Positions 24,214 to 35,192 of a DNA stretch of 64,000 nt are shown in pieces (within the stretch, counting starts at the first letter, position 1; every line of letters starts with the position of its first letter). Source of the DNA: Thermothielavioides terrestris NRRL 8126 (taxonomy: Eukaryota; Ascomycota; Sordariomycetes; Sordariales; Chaetomiaceae). The position numbers and the translations under genes are program-made. The stretch lies in the NCBI RefSeq assembly GCF_000226115.1, contig NC_016458.1:1674001-1738000 (forward strand). Reading direction: 5' to 3'. The notes beneath the pieces were generated by a model. That model was not told the origin of the DNA and ran no database searches. It saw only the letters and a list, made by a program, of their open reading frames with translations.

Positions 24214-26700
24214 TGGCGGGACATGGGGTCAGCGGAAGCGACGCGAATCCGGCACTTCGGACCTGGTAAGCACCTTCGCCCCAGCCCCCGGGAACACCAA
24301 TCCTGGGTTGGCCACCTGGAGCTCCCTCCGCTGCCGGGGGTCATCATCCCACGGCAAGGCAGCAGCCAATGTTGGATACTGACGGCGCTGATCGTCGTCT
24401 AACGGCGGCCGCTTCCACGAGTCACGAGTCCTCCCGCAGCAGGGGCGGGCTCAACTCACCGACTCGAGCGCTCGTGGCTGCTTGAGCAGGGGCTCCTGGG
24501 ATGCGCGGAAGCTGTCTTGCTTTGCCGCTGCCAAATCAAATCGTGAACAGGCACTGAAGCGCGCCCACAGCGGAAGGGCTGACAGCAATATTACGCAGTA
24601 GTTCATCAGTGAGAAGTCCTGCGCAGGACACTGTACGGAATACACTACCAAGAAGTTAGTTCGTGTACACCACCATCACGCCGCCGCAGACTTGTCGCCT
24701 GCAGCCACTTTTCTTCTTCTTCCCGTGCTCCCCCACTACCTCCCGTGCGCTGTAAGATGGCGTGCGCGGCACCGTCGGCTGCGTTTCTCCCTGGGAGTCC
24801 CGTCCCCAAAGACAAAACGCAAGCCATGTGGGTGCACCGGAGCGCTCCCGAGGCCATTCGTACACAGGGAGAAGGAGAGACCGGCCTTGGAGCGCTGTCA
24901 TGCTCTCTGAGGGGAGGGAGAAGCTTGCGAAGACGACTGCGGATGGCAGCCCTTGCGCTCTTGGGAATGCGAGAATGGGATGAGCTTTAACTGCCGCAGC
25001 AGCTAGTGTACTGTGTAAAGAACATACACTGGTTACAGGAGCTCAGCAAGTGCTGTGTATGCACATACACAGTATTGTGTGGACGTGGGGCCGCCCCGGA
25101 GCTCGACAGCCCCCGGAAACTGGCCGAGAGCGCCACGGCGGACGTTGCTAGGGCTTGAAACGGCCATAAGCCTCAATTCTTTGCTTTTGCGCGTGGCCGC
25201 TCTCCGATTGGGCAACTCTCCGCGCCGTTTCGCGACCGTTGCGAGAAATGTCTCACCTTATTTGGTCTCCCCTGTCCTCGCAGCTTTAGCGAGCCGTCTT
25301 CCCCTGCTCCTGAGCACCGACCCCTGGACACACGGAGCTAAACGCACTACATCCGGTTACGCGACACGCCCTTCGAAGCATCCAAGCAGAAAAGAAAACA
25401 TGAACTTCACTGTAGCATCCGTCAAAAGAAATGCACCGTGTGGCGTCTCCATCACGGTTGGAGTGCTGAGCGCTCAGGGGGCCCACTACCCCGGTGGCTG
25501 TCCCTCTCTTCCACGGCGAGCGGAGTGCAGCGCATCGGTGGCTGACCAGACGCTACTCCAGCCCGCAGCCGTCACTAACTCCCTTGTCTAGCGCTGAAAG
25601 GAAAGCCTAGAATTGTTCGATGACTGCAGGCACATGTTACTGTGGTACATCGCTCGTCCGCTGAGACTGACCGAGGGCCACCTGGCGCATAACCCTGAAG
25701 GCTCTTTTTTTCAGGCCCAAGATTTAACCCTTCACAGACTGAACTAATGCAAGCAGATCACTTTGTCACCGTCTCACGGTCACTGCTGTCAACCCAGTTA
25801 GACTGGGCACTCTTCTGCCCCAACTCCCAACCCTTGAAGAGAGGGTGGCCGCGCAAGAGATGGGGCTCGAGGCGTTCACGGGTCCCCGCTGGATAAGCAT
25901 GGGAGGGTATTCCAATGATGGCTGCATACAGCAACGAACCGAATCGATCACAGGCCGGCAGGGATCGCCAACTTGAAGCCGGATTCTTGAGCATGTGTGC
26001 TGGCCAAGCGAGTTACACAGTAGTGAAAGCTAACAACACAAAGGAAATCGGCTGGGTCAGCGCGGACCAGATCTCGTCCGGCCTCCCCACCCACCCCCGT
26101 GTTGGTCTGTGGCTTGCTGAAAAGTGCCATCACTGCAGCAGGAGCGGGCCCAGCCTGCAGCTCGCCCTCAAGAAACCCTGCTTCTCCGTCTCATCATCTG
26201 CGTGGCGTCGCAAATTCCCATGCTTTGCTCGCCTCGTGATAGTTGCTTGCTTTTCCCGCCGCCTTGCTTTCTCTGCTGCTGGCCCGCGAGTTAGTTATCC
26301 AGGAGCTGCACGTGTAGGAGAAGTAGGAGTCATCCGGAAACTGACTGCTGCCGCGCTTTGACGGTGCACATCGGTTGAGGAGGTAAATAAGTGACACATC
26401 AAGCTGCACTTAAGCAACCGCCACCACCGCCCATGAATCCCCGAGTCTGCAGCATGCATTGCACCCACTCATCGATCTCTCAAGTCCCATTTGCCTTGAT
26501 GTATATGCATAAAAACAGAAAACGGAGCGGAGCGCCCCTCCTTTGACGGACAGTGCCCAGCCACCACGCCCAGCATCCAACCCCCAGAACGGACGGAAGC
26601 GAGCGCGGGATACCAAACGGTAGATCGCCGCCCGGACGGGTGGCGGTATGCATGCATTCCAGACAGTACGCGTACAAGGACAGGGCGGGTGTGCACGCTG

Positions 26701-26703
<3 letters not shown>

Positions 26704-26731
<28 letters not shown>
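26704..26731. repeat. G28 homopolymer
   Basis: Twenty-eight consecutive G, the longest mononucleotide run of G in the window. Confidence 0.9.
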
Positions 26732-28035
26732 CCAAAACTGAGGACCAACCACTGGCAGGGCGGAGACCCTTCCGCGTTGTTCATCCGTAAAGCAAAGCGT
26801 TGAGGACAGACCATCAGTTGACCTCTCATCTCTCATCTCAAGCTGCACGTATGAGGCGGCGTGATCAGCCCTGGGCAGGTTAGGTAAGTACCATGTATCT
26901 GATTCTGGATGAGGAAAGGAGTTGAACAATGGGCATCCCTTGCTTGCCCCTCCTCGCCGGTCCCAGTCTTGCGTACCGTCTTGGGGTATCTTTGCGTGGT
27001 GACCGGCTCTGCAATGACTAGTGGGTAGCTCCACAGTCTTCCTGTGTTCTCGGGCTTCGGACGAGGCGTTGGGCGTGACTGAGTATGTCCCTTGTTTCGT
27101 CGATGGGTAACCCTTGGTTGGGAAACGTTTGAAGCAGCCAGGCTGGATGGTGGAAGGAGGGGTAGGTACAGCGCTGAAACCAGGCTTGGTGCTGCTCATT
27201 GCACTGGGGTTGGCCTGAGAGGTTTACTTCACCATGACCATGGCATGTTTGCTGGAAGTCCTTCCGGAACAGAAGAGAATGCTGTTCGAGAAGCAGGCAG
27301 TTCAGGCACAACCTTCCCATTGCCGACCCCCCGACTGCGAGATTAGGGTGCCCAGCCAAGCTTCCTGGGATGTTGTGGACTCGCTCTTCGCAGTCTTCAC
27401 AACGGCTGCCAACTTTGTCACCTCTTCGCCTCATATCCGATCCTGGAGCAGTACACACCAAGATGCCCAGCTCACGCACAAACCATTCGAACAGACTAAA
27501 GTCCACTTCTCTTTCCTAACCTAACGCCGCCCGTGATAATGATAACCTACTCACAACTATGTAATGCAATGAGCGGCGTGTGATAGAATTCAGGTCAACT
27601 CAGGGCTCAGGATCTGAACTCCCCCTACCTCCGTCCCCGCCTACCGAGGTCTATAAACCAACAGGTTATAACAAACAAAGAACCCTGACAGGTCAGACGG
27701 ACTAAAAGACAAGCAAACAACCCAATCCGCCCAGACAGCCAGTCAAACCGGTGCCCAAAAACGCCCCGTTTCCAAGTGATGTCTGACCCCGCCCGCCGTT
27801 GCGTCTGTATGTCGATCGACAAAGGGAACGATAATCTGGCGGTCTCCAGTTTGTGTGGGAAGGATGAATAGTGCTGACGAGCCAGGTGTTCCCCCTCCCC
27901 CTCACCTCCCAAACCCAAATCATGCTCACGAAAAAGGGAGGGGGAGAAGGGAGGAAGCCAGGGGGTAGGTAGCCCCCCATCCCGTATCTCGGTTGCTTCT
28001 TCAACACTGCCCCAGCGTTGTGGACACGACAAAAG

Positions 28036-28053
28036 AAAAAAAAAAAAAAAAAA
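28036..28053. repeat. A18 homopolymer
   Basis: Eighteen consecutive A about 230 bp downstream of the kinase stop codon (the kinase is on the minus strand). Confidence 0.9.
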
Positions 28054-28282
28054 TGCAAATGCAACAAACGAGTGACCACAACCAAAGCAATGGGGTATCT
28101 CATATCCCACACAGTCAACATCCTCAATCTGCCCCAGCCCAATCCGGCCGGTCGGCCCATCACTCAATTAGCCCAACCCCAGCCCAGCCCGGTCCCAACA
28201 AGCAACAACAACAACCGGTTCACCAGCCGGGGCACCCGCCAGCTACCGGCAGTAAGCAAGCACCGCACAAGCCAGTGTCAGG

Positions 28283-30748
28283 CTAGTTAGTCCTGACCGG
28301 CTTGCGCCGCACGAGAAACGGGCTGGGCATCTCGTCGCGCTCGGGGTCCCAGACGGCGGGCGGGTCCGAGAGGACGGTGGTGGCGGCAGCGACGGCGGCG
28401 GTAGCCCCGCGGTTCGCCGCCGCGGCGTGCTCCCTGAACGCGCGCACGGGGCTGACGCAGGCGGCGTTGGTGGTGGTGAAGTTGCTTGCCCCGCCGACGG
28501 CGGCGGCGACGTCGCCGCTGCTGAGCACGGCGCTCAGGGGCCGGCCGCCGGCGCGGGCCTGCTGCAGCTCGACGAGCGTCCGGCCGCGGATGTTGTTGTT
28601 CTTGCTGCCCGGCGCGGCCGCTTTGCTCAGCAGTTGGGGCGGGTTGGAGGGGGCTCCGGAGGGCTGTTGTTGCTGCTGCTGGTGTTCGCTGCCGTCTTTT
28701 AGGTTCTTCCCCAGGGAGGGTTTGCGGTTCAGCCCCGCGGCGGATCCGTCGCCGGGCGTGTGGTTGTTCTTCAGGTTGGCGGCTGACGGGATCTTGCTCA
28801 GGCGGCGGTTGGGGCTGTTACTCCGGTCCTGTAGCGCGCCGTTGCTGCCGATAGCTCTAATGGCGGTCTGCAAATCCGGGGTGGAAGCGGCGACGGGGAT
28901 CGTCTTGCCCTGGAGCGCCTGCGATTGCTTAGATTGCAGACGGTGGGCAGGCATGGACTTCTGCGCATGCAGTTGCGGCCGCGCCTTCGATGTGAAGGGG
29001 TTCTTGCTAGACTTGATCATCCGCGTCGGCGACGGGATGTTGATCTCGTCGTCGGACTCCGAGTCGGAGCCCATCTGCTCCTGGGCGGTTTCCCACCGAG
29101 CGTCCCCAGCCATCTGGTTGGCGCTAAAGATGTTGGCGGGGTTTACTGTCGGAGGCCTGGTGGCCGCATTGCGCCGGGGCGAGAGTGAGAGCGAGGCGAT
29201 GGTCATCGGTGATGGTGAGGCCATCTCGACGTCCATCGGAGTACCCGCGGGGGGTACGGCGAACATTGTCTGTGCTCGGGCGAAGGGAGTTCGAGCGCTT
29301 TTCTTGAGCGGGTGCATCGAGGTATCCGGAGACTCCACCGAGAATTCTGAAATGTCCGTCGTTGAGGGGAACTCGCTGACGACGCTCCCGACTGAGGATT
29401 GCGGGTGGCTGGACTTGGAGATGGAAGATGAGAGATCGTGCGCCTCATCTTCCTTGTGTGCTGTTGCCTTCCTGTTCTGGAGCTCCATCTCGACGCGCAT
29501 CTGGACCTCCTGTTCGAACTTCCTCTGGAGCTGCTCAATCTCCGCGGCCACCAGCCGGTCGATTTCGAGCCGCGCCTTTACCTCCCATTCCCTTCGGAGC
29601 GATGCGTCGATCTCTTGGCGCATCGATGCCTTGTCTTGGTCTATCGCTGTCATCTTCTGGTCGAGCTCCCGGATGCGCCTGTTAAGCGCCTCCTCCTTGG
29701 CCTTCAGCGTCTTGCTGAAGTCGACCACCTCCTTCTCCTTGCGCATCAACCGTACCACGGGCAGATTGAGCAGCATCGCGGTATCGGGCCTCCTGTCGGG
29801 ATTTACCCGCAAGCAGTCCTTGATGACGGCGAAGAGCTCTGCCGAGTAGATGGCCGGAAGCGGCGCGATCTTTCCCTCCTTGATCTTCTGAACCAGCTGA
29901 AAGTGCGTCTTGGCGTTGAAGGGCGGCTCCCGCGTGCAGAGCTCGTAGATGATGCAGCCCAGCGACCAGATGTCGGACTTGAGCGTGTATTTCTCGGCGG
30001 CGCAGATCTCGGGCGACATATAAAACGGCGTGCCTACGTACGTCGATGCGAAATCGTGAGACTGCATCACCTTGGAGAGGCCGAAGTCGCCGAGCTTGAC
30101 TGAGTTATCCTCGCCCAGGAATACTGCTGCCGTCAGATCGGGCGCCAGAGTACGCCACCAAAGCAAGTCACATACCATTCTCAGGTTTCAGGTCACGGTG
30201 CAGAATAGTCATGGCCCCTGGTGGCGGCTTCGGTCTCGCAGTCGTGCCCAATCCGAGCACGTTCTTGCCCACTTCGGGAGGGTCGACTCCGTAATGACAC
30301 CGGTACAAGGCCGTGACCAGCTGAGAGAAGATGCTCCAGACAAAAGACTCCTCGGCATACTGATTCTTTTCTTGCAGACTCCGGATGACGCGTCCGAGGT
30401 CTCCGTTGCCGCAATATTCCATGTAGAGGTGTAGGTCTTGGCTGGCCTTGAGGTGTTCGCGGTGGTAGTAGCCGACGATATTGGGATGTCGTAGGCTTGA
30501 CAGAATCTGGAACTCGGCGTGGAGCTGCTCGCGCTCCTTCTGGGACATCTTCAGGTAGCTGATCTCCTTCCGGCAGAGAATCATGCCGTCGGCCTTCCGC
30601 CGGACCTTCCGAATGACACCAAACGAGCCATGGCCTGGCGGGATCAATGTTAGCCGGGAGGGCAACAGCGTGGCCAGCCACAACGCATGTCTAATGGAAT
30701 GTCCATACCGATTTTCTCCAGCACCTCGTACTTGTCGCTCTCTGACAT
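28283..30748 (-). CDS. nim-1: NIMA/NEK-family mitotic serine/threonine kinase
   Basis: Orthologue of Aspergillus NimA and Neurospora NIM-1, which promote mitotic entry (family knowledge). Three exons, 30748-30709, 30634-30176 and 30123-28283, give about 779 residues. The introns are 74 and 52 bp. The start MSESDKYEVLEKI leads straight into the glycine loop GHGSFG (residues 14-19), VAIK-type Lys36 in CRKEI, HRDLKPEN (159-166), DFG (179-181), and a T-loop FASTYVGTPFYMSPE with the NimA activating Thr at about 198. The catalytic domain ends near 293. A coiled coil follows at about 298-385, as in NimA. The remainder is a Ser/Pro/Ala-rich tail with FTSKARPQ-type basic segments and Gln and Ala runs. 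The second intron ends CAGCAG, giving a choice of acceptor. Divergent from the BTB gene. Confidence 0.95.
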
Positions 30749-31562
30749 GGTGACGACTCGGTGATCCCGACAACCTCGAAGAGTCAATAGGGGAGGGACG
30801 GGCTCTCAAAGGGCGACGGCGCACTCCATAAGCTCGAGGGGAAGCGGCTGCTAAGGTTAGTATCTCTGGCGTGGGAGGCGTGGGTGGCTCGCTGTTGCTG
30901 CAAGGTTGCAATTGATGAAGGAGCAAGTCTCTGGTTGCAGAGCAGGTGTTCGTTTCACACCCTCGCGGAGAGAATCTTCCCGATCCTGGATTCGCCAGTC
31001 AACAAAACCGGCGCTGCCTAGGCAACCGTTCTCCATCGGGAATGGTCTGGATGAACGCCCCACAAAAAGGCAGGGGCACGCCAAGCTCACGCGGGCAACA
31101 ACTGGGGATTGACCGCGGGCTCCACACCCGCTGACCGGGAAATGGGCTATCGATAAGGCGGCTAGTATACGTCGGGTGGAATTCGATCCCCACTTGACAC
31201 TTTCCTTGGTACCTTAGGTAAGGTACTTTGCTCAACGTGGGAAACTGCACGGTTGATAACGTACGAATTACACAGTACACCGTGAACAAGCCTTGGTGGC
31301 TCCGATACCTAACTCACCTTATATCCGAAGAGCTCTCATTCAAACACCACCTGCTGTCATGTAGTGTAATCCGTGCACTACACATAGCGAAGTTATTGCC
31401 TCTTTCGATCTGGAGTTACCTAGGTATTCTTAAAGAGCCTCCGCTCATTTGAGGTTGGCTATCGCTTCATTTCTTTTTCATTTAAGTCACGTTCTCTTCC
31501 CCCTCTTCCCCCTCTTCGCACATCGTTTTGCAAGCATAGATAGACCGATAGCGTTAGACGAC
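30749..31562. promoter_or_regulatory. Shared divergent region of the NIMA kinase and BTB genes
   Basis: An 814-bp gap between start codons. A pyrimidine-rich tract at about 31493-31517 (CTCTTCC repeats) lies roughly 50 bp before the BTB start and resembles the CT-rich leader of many fungal promoters. GGTACC/TTAGGTA elements occur at about 31206-31230, and a GTAGTGTAATCCGTG motif at about 31362-31376. Factor binding is not predicted. Confidence 0.5.
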
Positions 31563-33679
31563 ATGGTGCTCCGCAAGTTCGAGTTAGAAACCAAGCTCAA
31601 GGACGACGCTCAGTTGATCCGCTCGGGCGTGCTCCGCAACGATCACCCCCTGGATTTGTCACCCGAGTTCCATGACTTCTTGCAGGCCTGTCGCCGCGGC
31701 GACTTGAAACGCTGCCAGGAGCTGATCTCAGCCGGCGTCAACATCAACGCCAAGGACCAGTTTGACTACACGCCCCTAGTTGTTGTGAGTTGTCGCCCCG
31801 GCTGCATATGTGGGCTCCCGGGAATGCAGGGCTGACCCTGAAGACAGGCTAGTTTATGTGGTCACTATGAGCTGGTGCAGCTGCTCTTGGAATCAGGTAC
31901 GCCGAGAGTGTTGGTCTGGAGATGGGGTCCGTATGTATGTACATACGTCTCTCGCTGACGTCCTGCTCAGGAGCACTAGCCGACCCCGACTCATTCGAGC
32001 GGGAGCGAGCCGTCTACAACGCACTCAACAACAAGATTAGGAATCTTCTTGTGTCGTACGACTATTCCAAGACGGCAGACCCGCTGCAGCCATGGTCGTC
32101 CCATATTACGTCGCTGCTAGTCCGCAACACGCCCGCGACCTCCGACATCACCCTTTCAGCCTCGGCAGAGAACTTCCGCCTGCATAAGTTTATTCTCTCA
32201 GCCCGCTCGCCATACTTCATGCGCAAATTTGCGGAAGCGCCCGAGACGCAGACGTGGAAATTGTCTCCTGCAATTCCGGTCGAGGCCTTCCGGGTCGTGC
32301 TGCGCTACCTCTACCTGGGCGATCTCCCCCGTGATCTTGTCGGTCCTAACAGCGCGGCCACCGAGGAGGAGGTTTTCAAGGGCATCGACAGGCTGTGCAA
32401 GCAGCTGGAGCTAGAAAGGCTGTGGGAGGCTGTGCTGTCCATCAACGATCGTAGACTAGCACGGCAGCGGCAGCAGGACGAAGTCCAACGGGCCCAGGCC
32501 CAGGTCGAGGCTCTCTTCCACAACACGGTGCTCAAGCACAAGATCGTAGTTGACACGCGCAAGGCCGGCGACGTCAAGTGGCCTCACCACAACGCCATCT
32601 TTGCCGACTGCATCCTGCGAGCAGACGAGCAATCAGATCAGGAGGACGACACGGATGCTGAAGACCTCTCCAACGGCAGTGCGATCCCCGTAGGCCCGAT
32701 AGCCACCTCGCAACCCGACAAGGCCCGGAAACCACCGCGTCGGTCGGTTCTCTTTCCCGTCCACAAGCCGTTTCTGATCCGCAGCCCGTACTTCGAAACC
32801 ATGTTCTCTTCCGACTTCCTGGAAGCCCAAGAGCGAGACCACCTGCACATCATCAAAGTGGACTGCAGCCCCCAAGTGCTCGAGATCATCCTCCGCTTCC
32901 TCTACACCGAAAAGGCCGACTGCCCCCTCGAACACGCGCTCGACCTGCTCTACGCGGCCGACATGCTGCTGCTCGAGAAGCTAAAGACCAAAGCCGCCAT
33001 CACCATCTCGACGCTCGGCAGCGGCACCAGCAACGCGCTCGTCGACCGCACCCACAACAGCCACCCCAACGCGTCTGGCGGCTCCAACGCAGGCCAGCCC
33101 CTCCCCTCCTCCACAAACGACGACGACGAACAGCCAAGAGACGGCGGCAGCGCCGATGCAGACGCAGTAGAAGTCGAGCCCATCAACGTCTACGACGTGA
33201 TCCACGCGGCCTGGGACCTCAAGGTGCAGCGGCTGGAGGAGTTCGCGGCGCGCTACCTGGCCGGCCGGCTGGAGGACTACATCGACGAGGACGAGTTCGC
33301 TGAGCTGATCCGGGAGAGCGCGGCGCGGCTGCGCGAGCGCCAGGAGACCGACACCATCGAGCTGCTGGACGACATCCGCTACTACCTCTCCGAGCGGTTC
33401 CGGCTCCGGTTCGAGGGCGAGGGCCTCGAGGAGATGCTGGACGAGGGCGCGGATGCCGTGGTGGCTGGTGAGGGAGGAGGGGAAGGGCAACCGGTTGGGA
33501 AGAACGGAGAGGACGTCAAGGTAGGTGAGGTGGGCGGAAATGGAGGAAGGGGTGGGGGTGGTGTGAGGACGCTGAATGGGGAGGTGGTCGAGGACGAGTT
33601 CGCGTCCGATGCGGTGAACTATCAGATCTTGCTAGAGAAGATCGATAGGATGCTGGAGAAGCTGAAGCTGGATGCATGA
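31563..33679 (+). CDS. Ankyrin-repeat and double BTB/POZ protein (ABTB1-like)
   Basis: Three exons, 31563-31784, 31848-31896 and 31971-33679, give about 659 residues. The 63- and 74-bp introns have GTGAGT and GTACGC donors and CAG acceptors. The 49-bp middle exon completes the second ankyrin helix pair (ASLCGHYELVQLLLESG). Ankyrin repeats cover about 34-95. BTB domain 1 is at about 134-250 (SDITLSASAENFRLHKFILSARS). BTB domain 2 is at about 285-440, split by an acidic insert (QEDDTDAED) before FPVHKPFLIRSPYFETMF. A C-terminal helical region follows, then a Gly-rich linker and a final helix (YQILLEKIDRMLEKLK). Human ABTB1 has the same order. BTB pairs usually adapt substrates to Cullin-3 ligases or bind partners; the specific role is unknown. 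It is the last intact gene before the AT-rich block. Confidence 0.9.
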
Positions 33680-33780
33680 AGCAATCTAAGAGGGGATCTT
33701 CAGGTGACAAGCATCACACGCATTGGATGTCATAGTTGAATATGCATACCTATATACCTTACGAATAAATTTATTTATAG

Positions 33781-33882
33781 GAAAAAAAAATAAAAAAATA
33801 AAAAAAATAAAAAAATAAAAAAAATAAAAAAATAAAAAATAAAAAAAAATAAAAAAATAAAAAAATAAAAAAAATAAAAAAA

Positions 33883-33914
<32 letters not shown>

Positions 33915-34068
33915 AATAAAAAAATAAAAAATAAAAAAATAAAAAAATAAAAAATAAAAAAATAAAAAAAATTAAAAAAATAAAAAAGTAAAAAAAATAA
34001 AAAAAATAAAAAATAAAAAAATGAAAAAAATAAAAAATAAAAAAATAAAAAAATAAAAAATAAAAAAA
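33781..34068. repeat. A-rich low-complexity tract, (A5-8 T)n
   Basis: Nearly 290 bp of A runs of five to nine separated by single T. It forms the boundary between the genic GC-rich sequence and the AT-rich repeat block, about 100 bp after the BTB stop codon. Confidence 0.95.
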
Positions 34069-34297
34069 TTATTATTATTATTATTATTATTAATCTTACA
34101 CCGAAGAGGCACTTAGTACCTCGCCACTAAGGGCAAGCGGTCCCTCCACCTCTATATACACCACTTATACATAGCGCCCGCGCTATATTCCCACTACATA
34201 GGGCAAGCCTTCTTAGTTCCTTCTCTCCAACTTACTAGAACTTACCTTTCTAGCCTAGTAGCAACGGAGATATAGCAGCCTATATAGCCTATTGCGT
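34069..34297 (-). mobile_element. LINE 3' end with (TAA)8 tail, left fragment
   Basis: Read on the minus strand this is a moderately GC-rich 3' UTR ending GGTGTAAGAT followed by eight TAA units (34069-34092). That arrangement is typical of fungal Tad1/I-clade LINEs. The fragment stops at the ACTAC duplication of element B. The rest of the LINE resumes at 50097 beyond B. The insertion abuts the A-rich tract, a plausible target for LINE integration. Confidence 0.7.
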
Positions 34298-34302
34298 ACT
34301 AC

Positions 34303-34551
34303 TATAACGTGCTAGCCTTATAGCGTCTATAGATAAGCGTACAATGTTCTATTCAACTACCTTAAAGAAGGAAAAAGGAGAAGTACAGGCTACGGTCTCT
34401 ACACGCAGAGTTTTTTAAGGGCTCGTAAAGTAGGTTCGGACCAACGTTATTCTAGACATAAGGCGGGCCCGTTACAGGTCCGTCCTAGAGCTACTACGGA
34501 TCCTAGGCGTAGCCCTATATACCTAGCCTAGGTATAGCCTAGTCTATAATA
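34303..34551 (-). repeat. Element B 3' LTR
   Basis: Left copy. On the minus strand it begins TATTATAGACTAGGC where the right copy has TGTTACAGACTAGGC, the change expected of RIP at TpG and CpA. It contains TTCAACTACCTT at 34352-34363 on the plus strand. Confidence 0.9.
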
Positions 34552-34553
34552 TA

Positions 34554-34566
34554 CCCCCCTTGCCCC
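34554..34566 (-). promoter_or_regulatory. Element B polypurine tract
   Basis: Minus strand GGGGCAAGGGGGG lies two to three bases upstream of the 3' LTR, in the position and composition expected of the plus-strand priming site of an LTR retrotransposon. Confidence 0.75.
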
Positions 34567-35192
34567 GTTAGGCAGTTGAATTAGAGTATATATAACGCTA
34601 TATCGAGCGTAGTTTAGGTCTAGTATAGCGCTAGTCGTAATATACGCTAGCACCTGCTACTCGGTTGTATAGTGCCTACCTCGTTATTAGAGTAGCCTAG
34701 CGTAGTTGCCTACTAAGGCCTTGCTGCTCGCGGTTGTCCTATTGCCTAGGTTTGAGTTGTTTGTTTATATCGCCCTAGCAAGTCGCTAATTAGCCCTTCC
34801 CTACTTTGTACATTCGTATATTACAACTATGTTGCACTAGGTGTATCTACTAATTATATATAACCTAGCCCCCTCTTATACTATTAAAACCCCCTTCTCC
34901 TCTATAAACTTTATACTCTATATCTTCTCCTTACTTCTATTGTATACCCTTATCCCTTCTTTGTATTCCTATCCTCTATCCTCTCTATACATTGGCTCTT
35001 CCTACCTTATCTCTATTGTATACCTGTTTCTTAACTGTCTTATATATAGCAACGCCTATATTGTCTATACTATCTTCGTTGTACGTTTGTTCTATACCCT
35101 GTTAGCAATATTTGTTATTTTTTTATATAACTATTCTATATTTACAACGCTACTACTTTAACTTTGATATAAACCTAATAAGAACCTACTAT
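34567..35192. other. Non-pol internal region of element B before the opposite-strand frame
   Basis: About 630 bp between the polypurine tract and the ATG of the plus-strand frame. Part of it stays open by chance (34841-35161) but resembles pyrimidine-rich non-coding DNA. If the plus-strand frame is a gene, this would be its promoter and leader. Confidence 0.4.

Larger units (their letters stand above)
18688..28282. other. Long GC-balanced region without a supportable gene
   Basis: About 9.6 kb from MITE copy 2 to the kinase stop codon. Frames are short, overlapping and lack protein-like composition. The visible structure is homopolymer runs (T16 at 23920, G24 at 24190, G28 at 26704, A18 at 28036) and dispersed TACACTA/TACGGA motifs (19205-19238, 19685-19700, 21458-21470, 22786-22815, 24632-24680). 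The last few hundred bases probably hold the kinase 3' UTR. Confidence 0.5.

Noticed and set aside
28302..29849. 515-codon plus-strand open frame
   Set aside because: Exact antisense of the kinase C-terminal exon. It is explained by GC-rich codon use of the real gene on the minus strand.
33781..34068. Poly(A) tail of a plus-strand LINE
   Set aside because: No LINE body lies to its left (the BTB gene does). The LINE 3' end on the minus strand already has its own (TAA)8 tail.
34841..35161. 106-codon plus-strand open frame
   Set aside because: Pyrimidine-rich, Leu/Ile/Tyr/Ser low-complexity translation in the untranslated part of element B. The better-supported frame starts at 35193.
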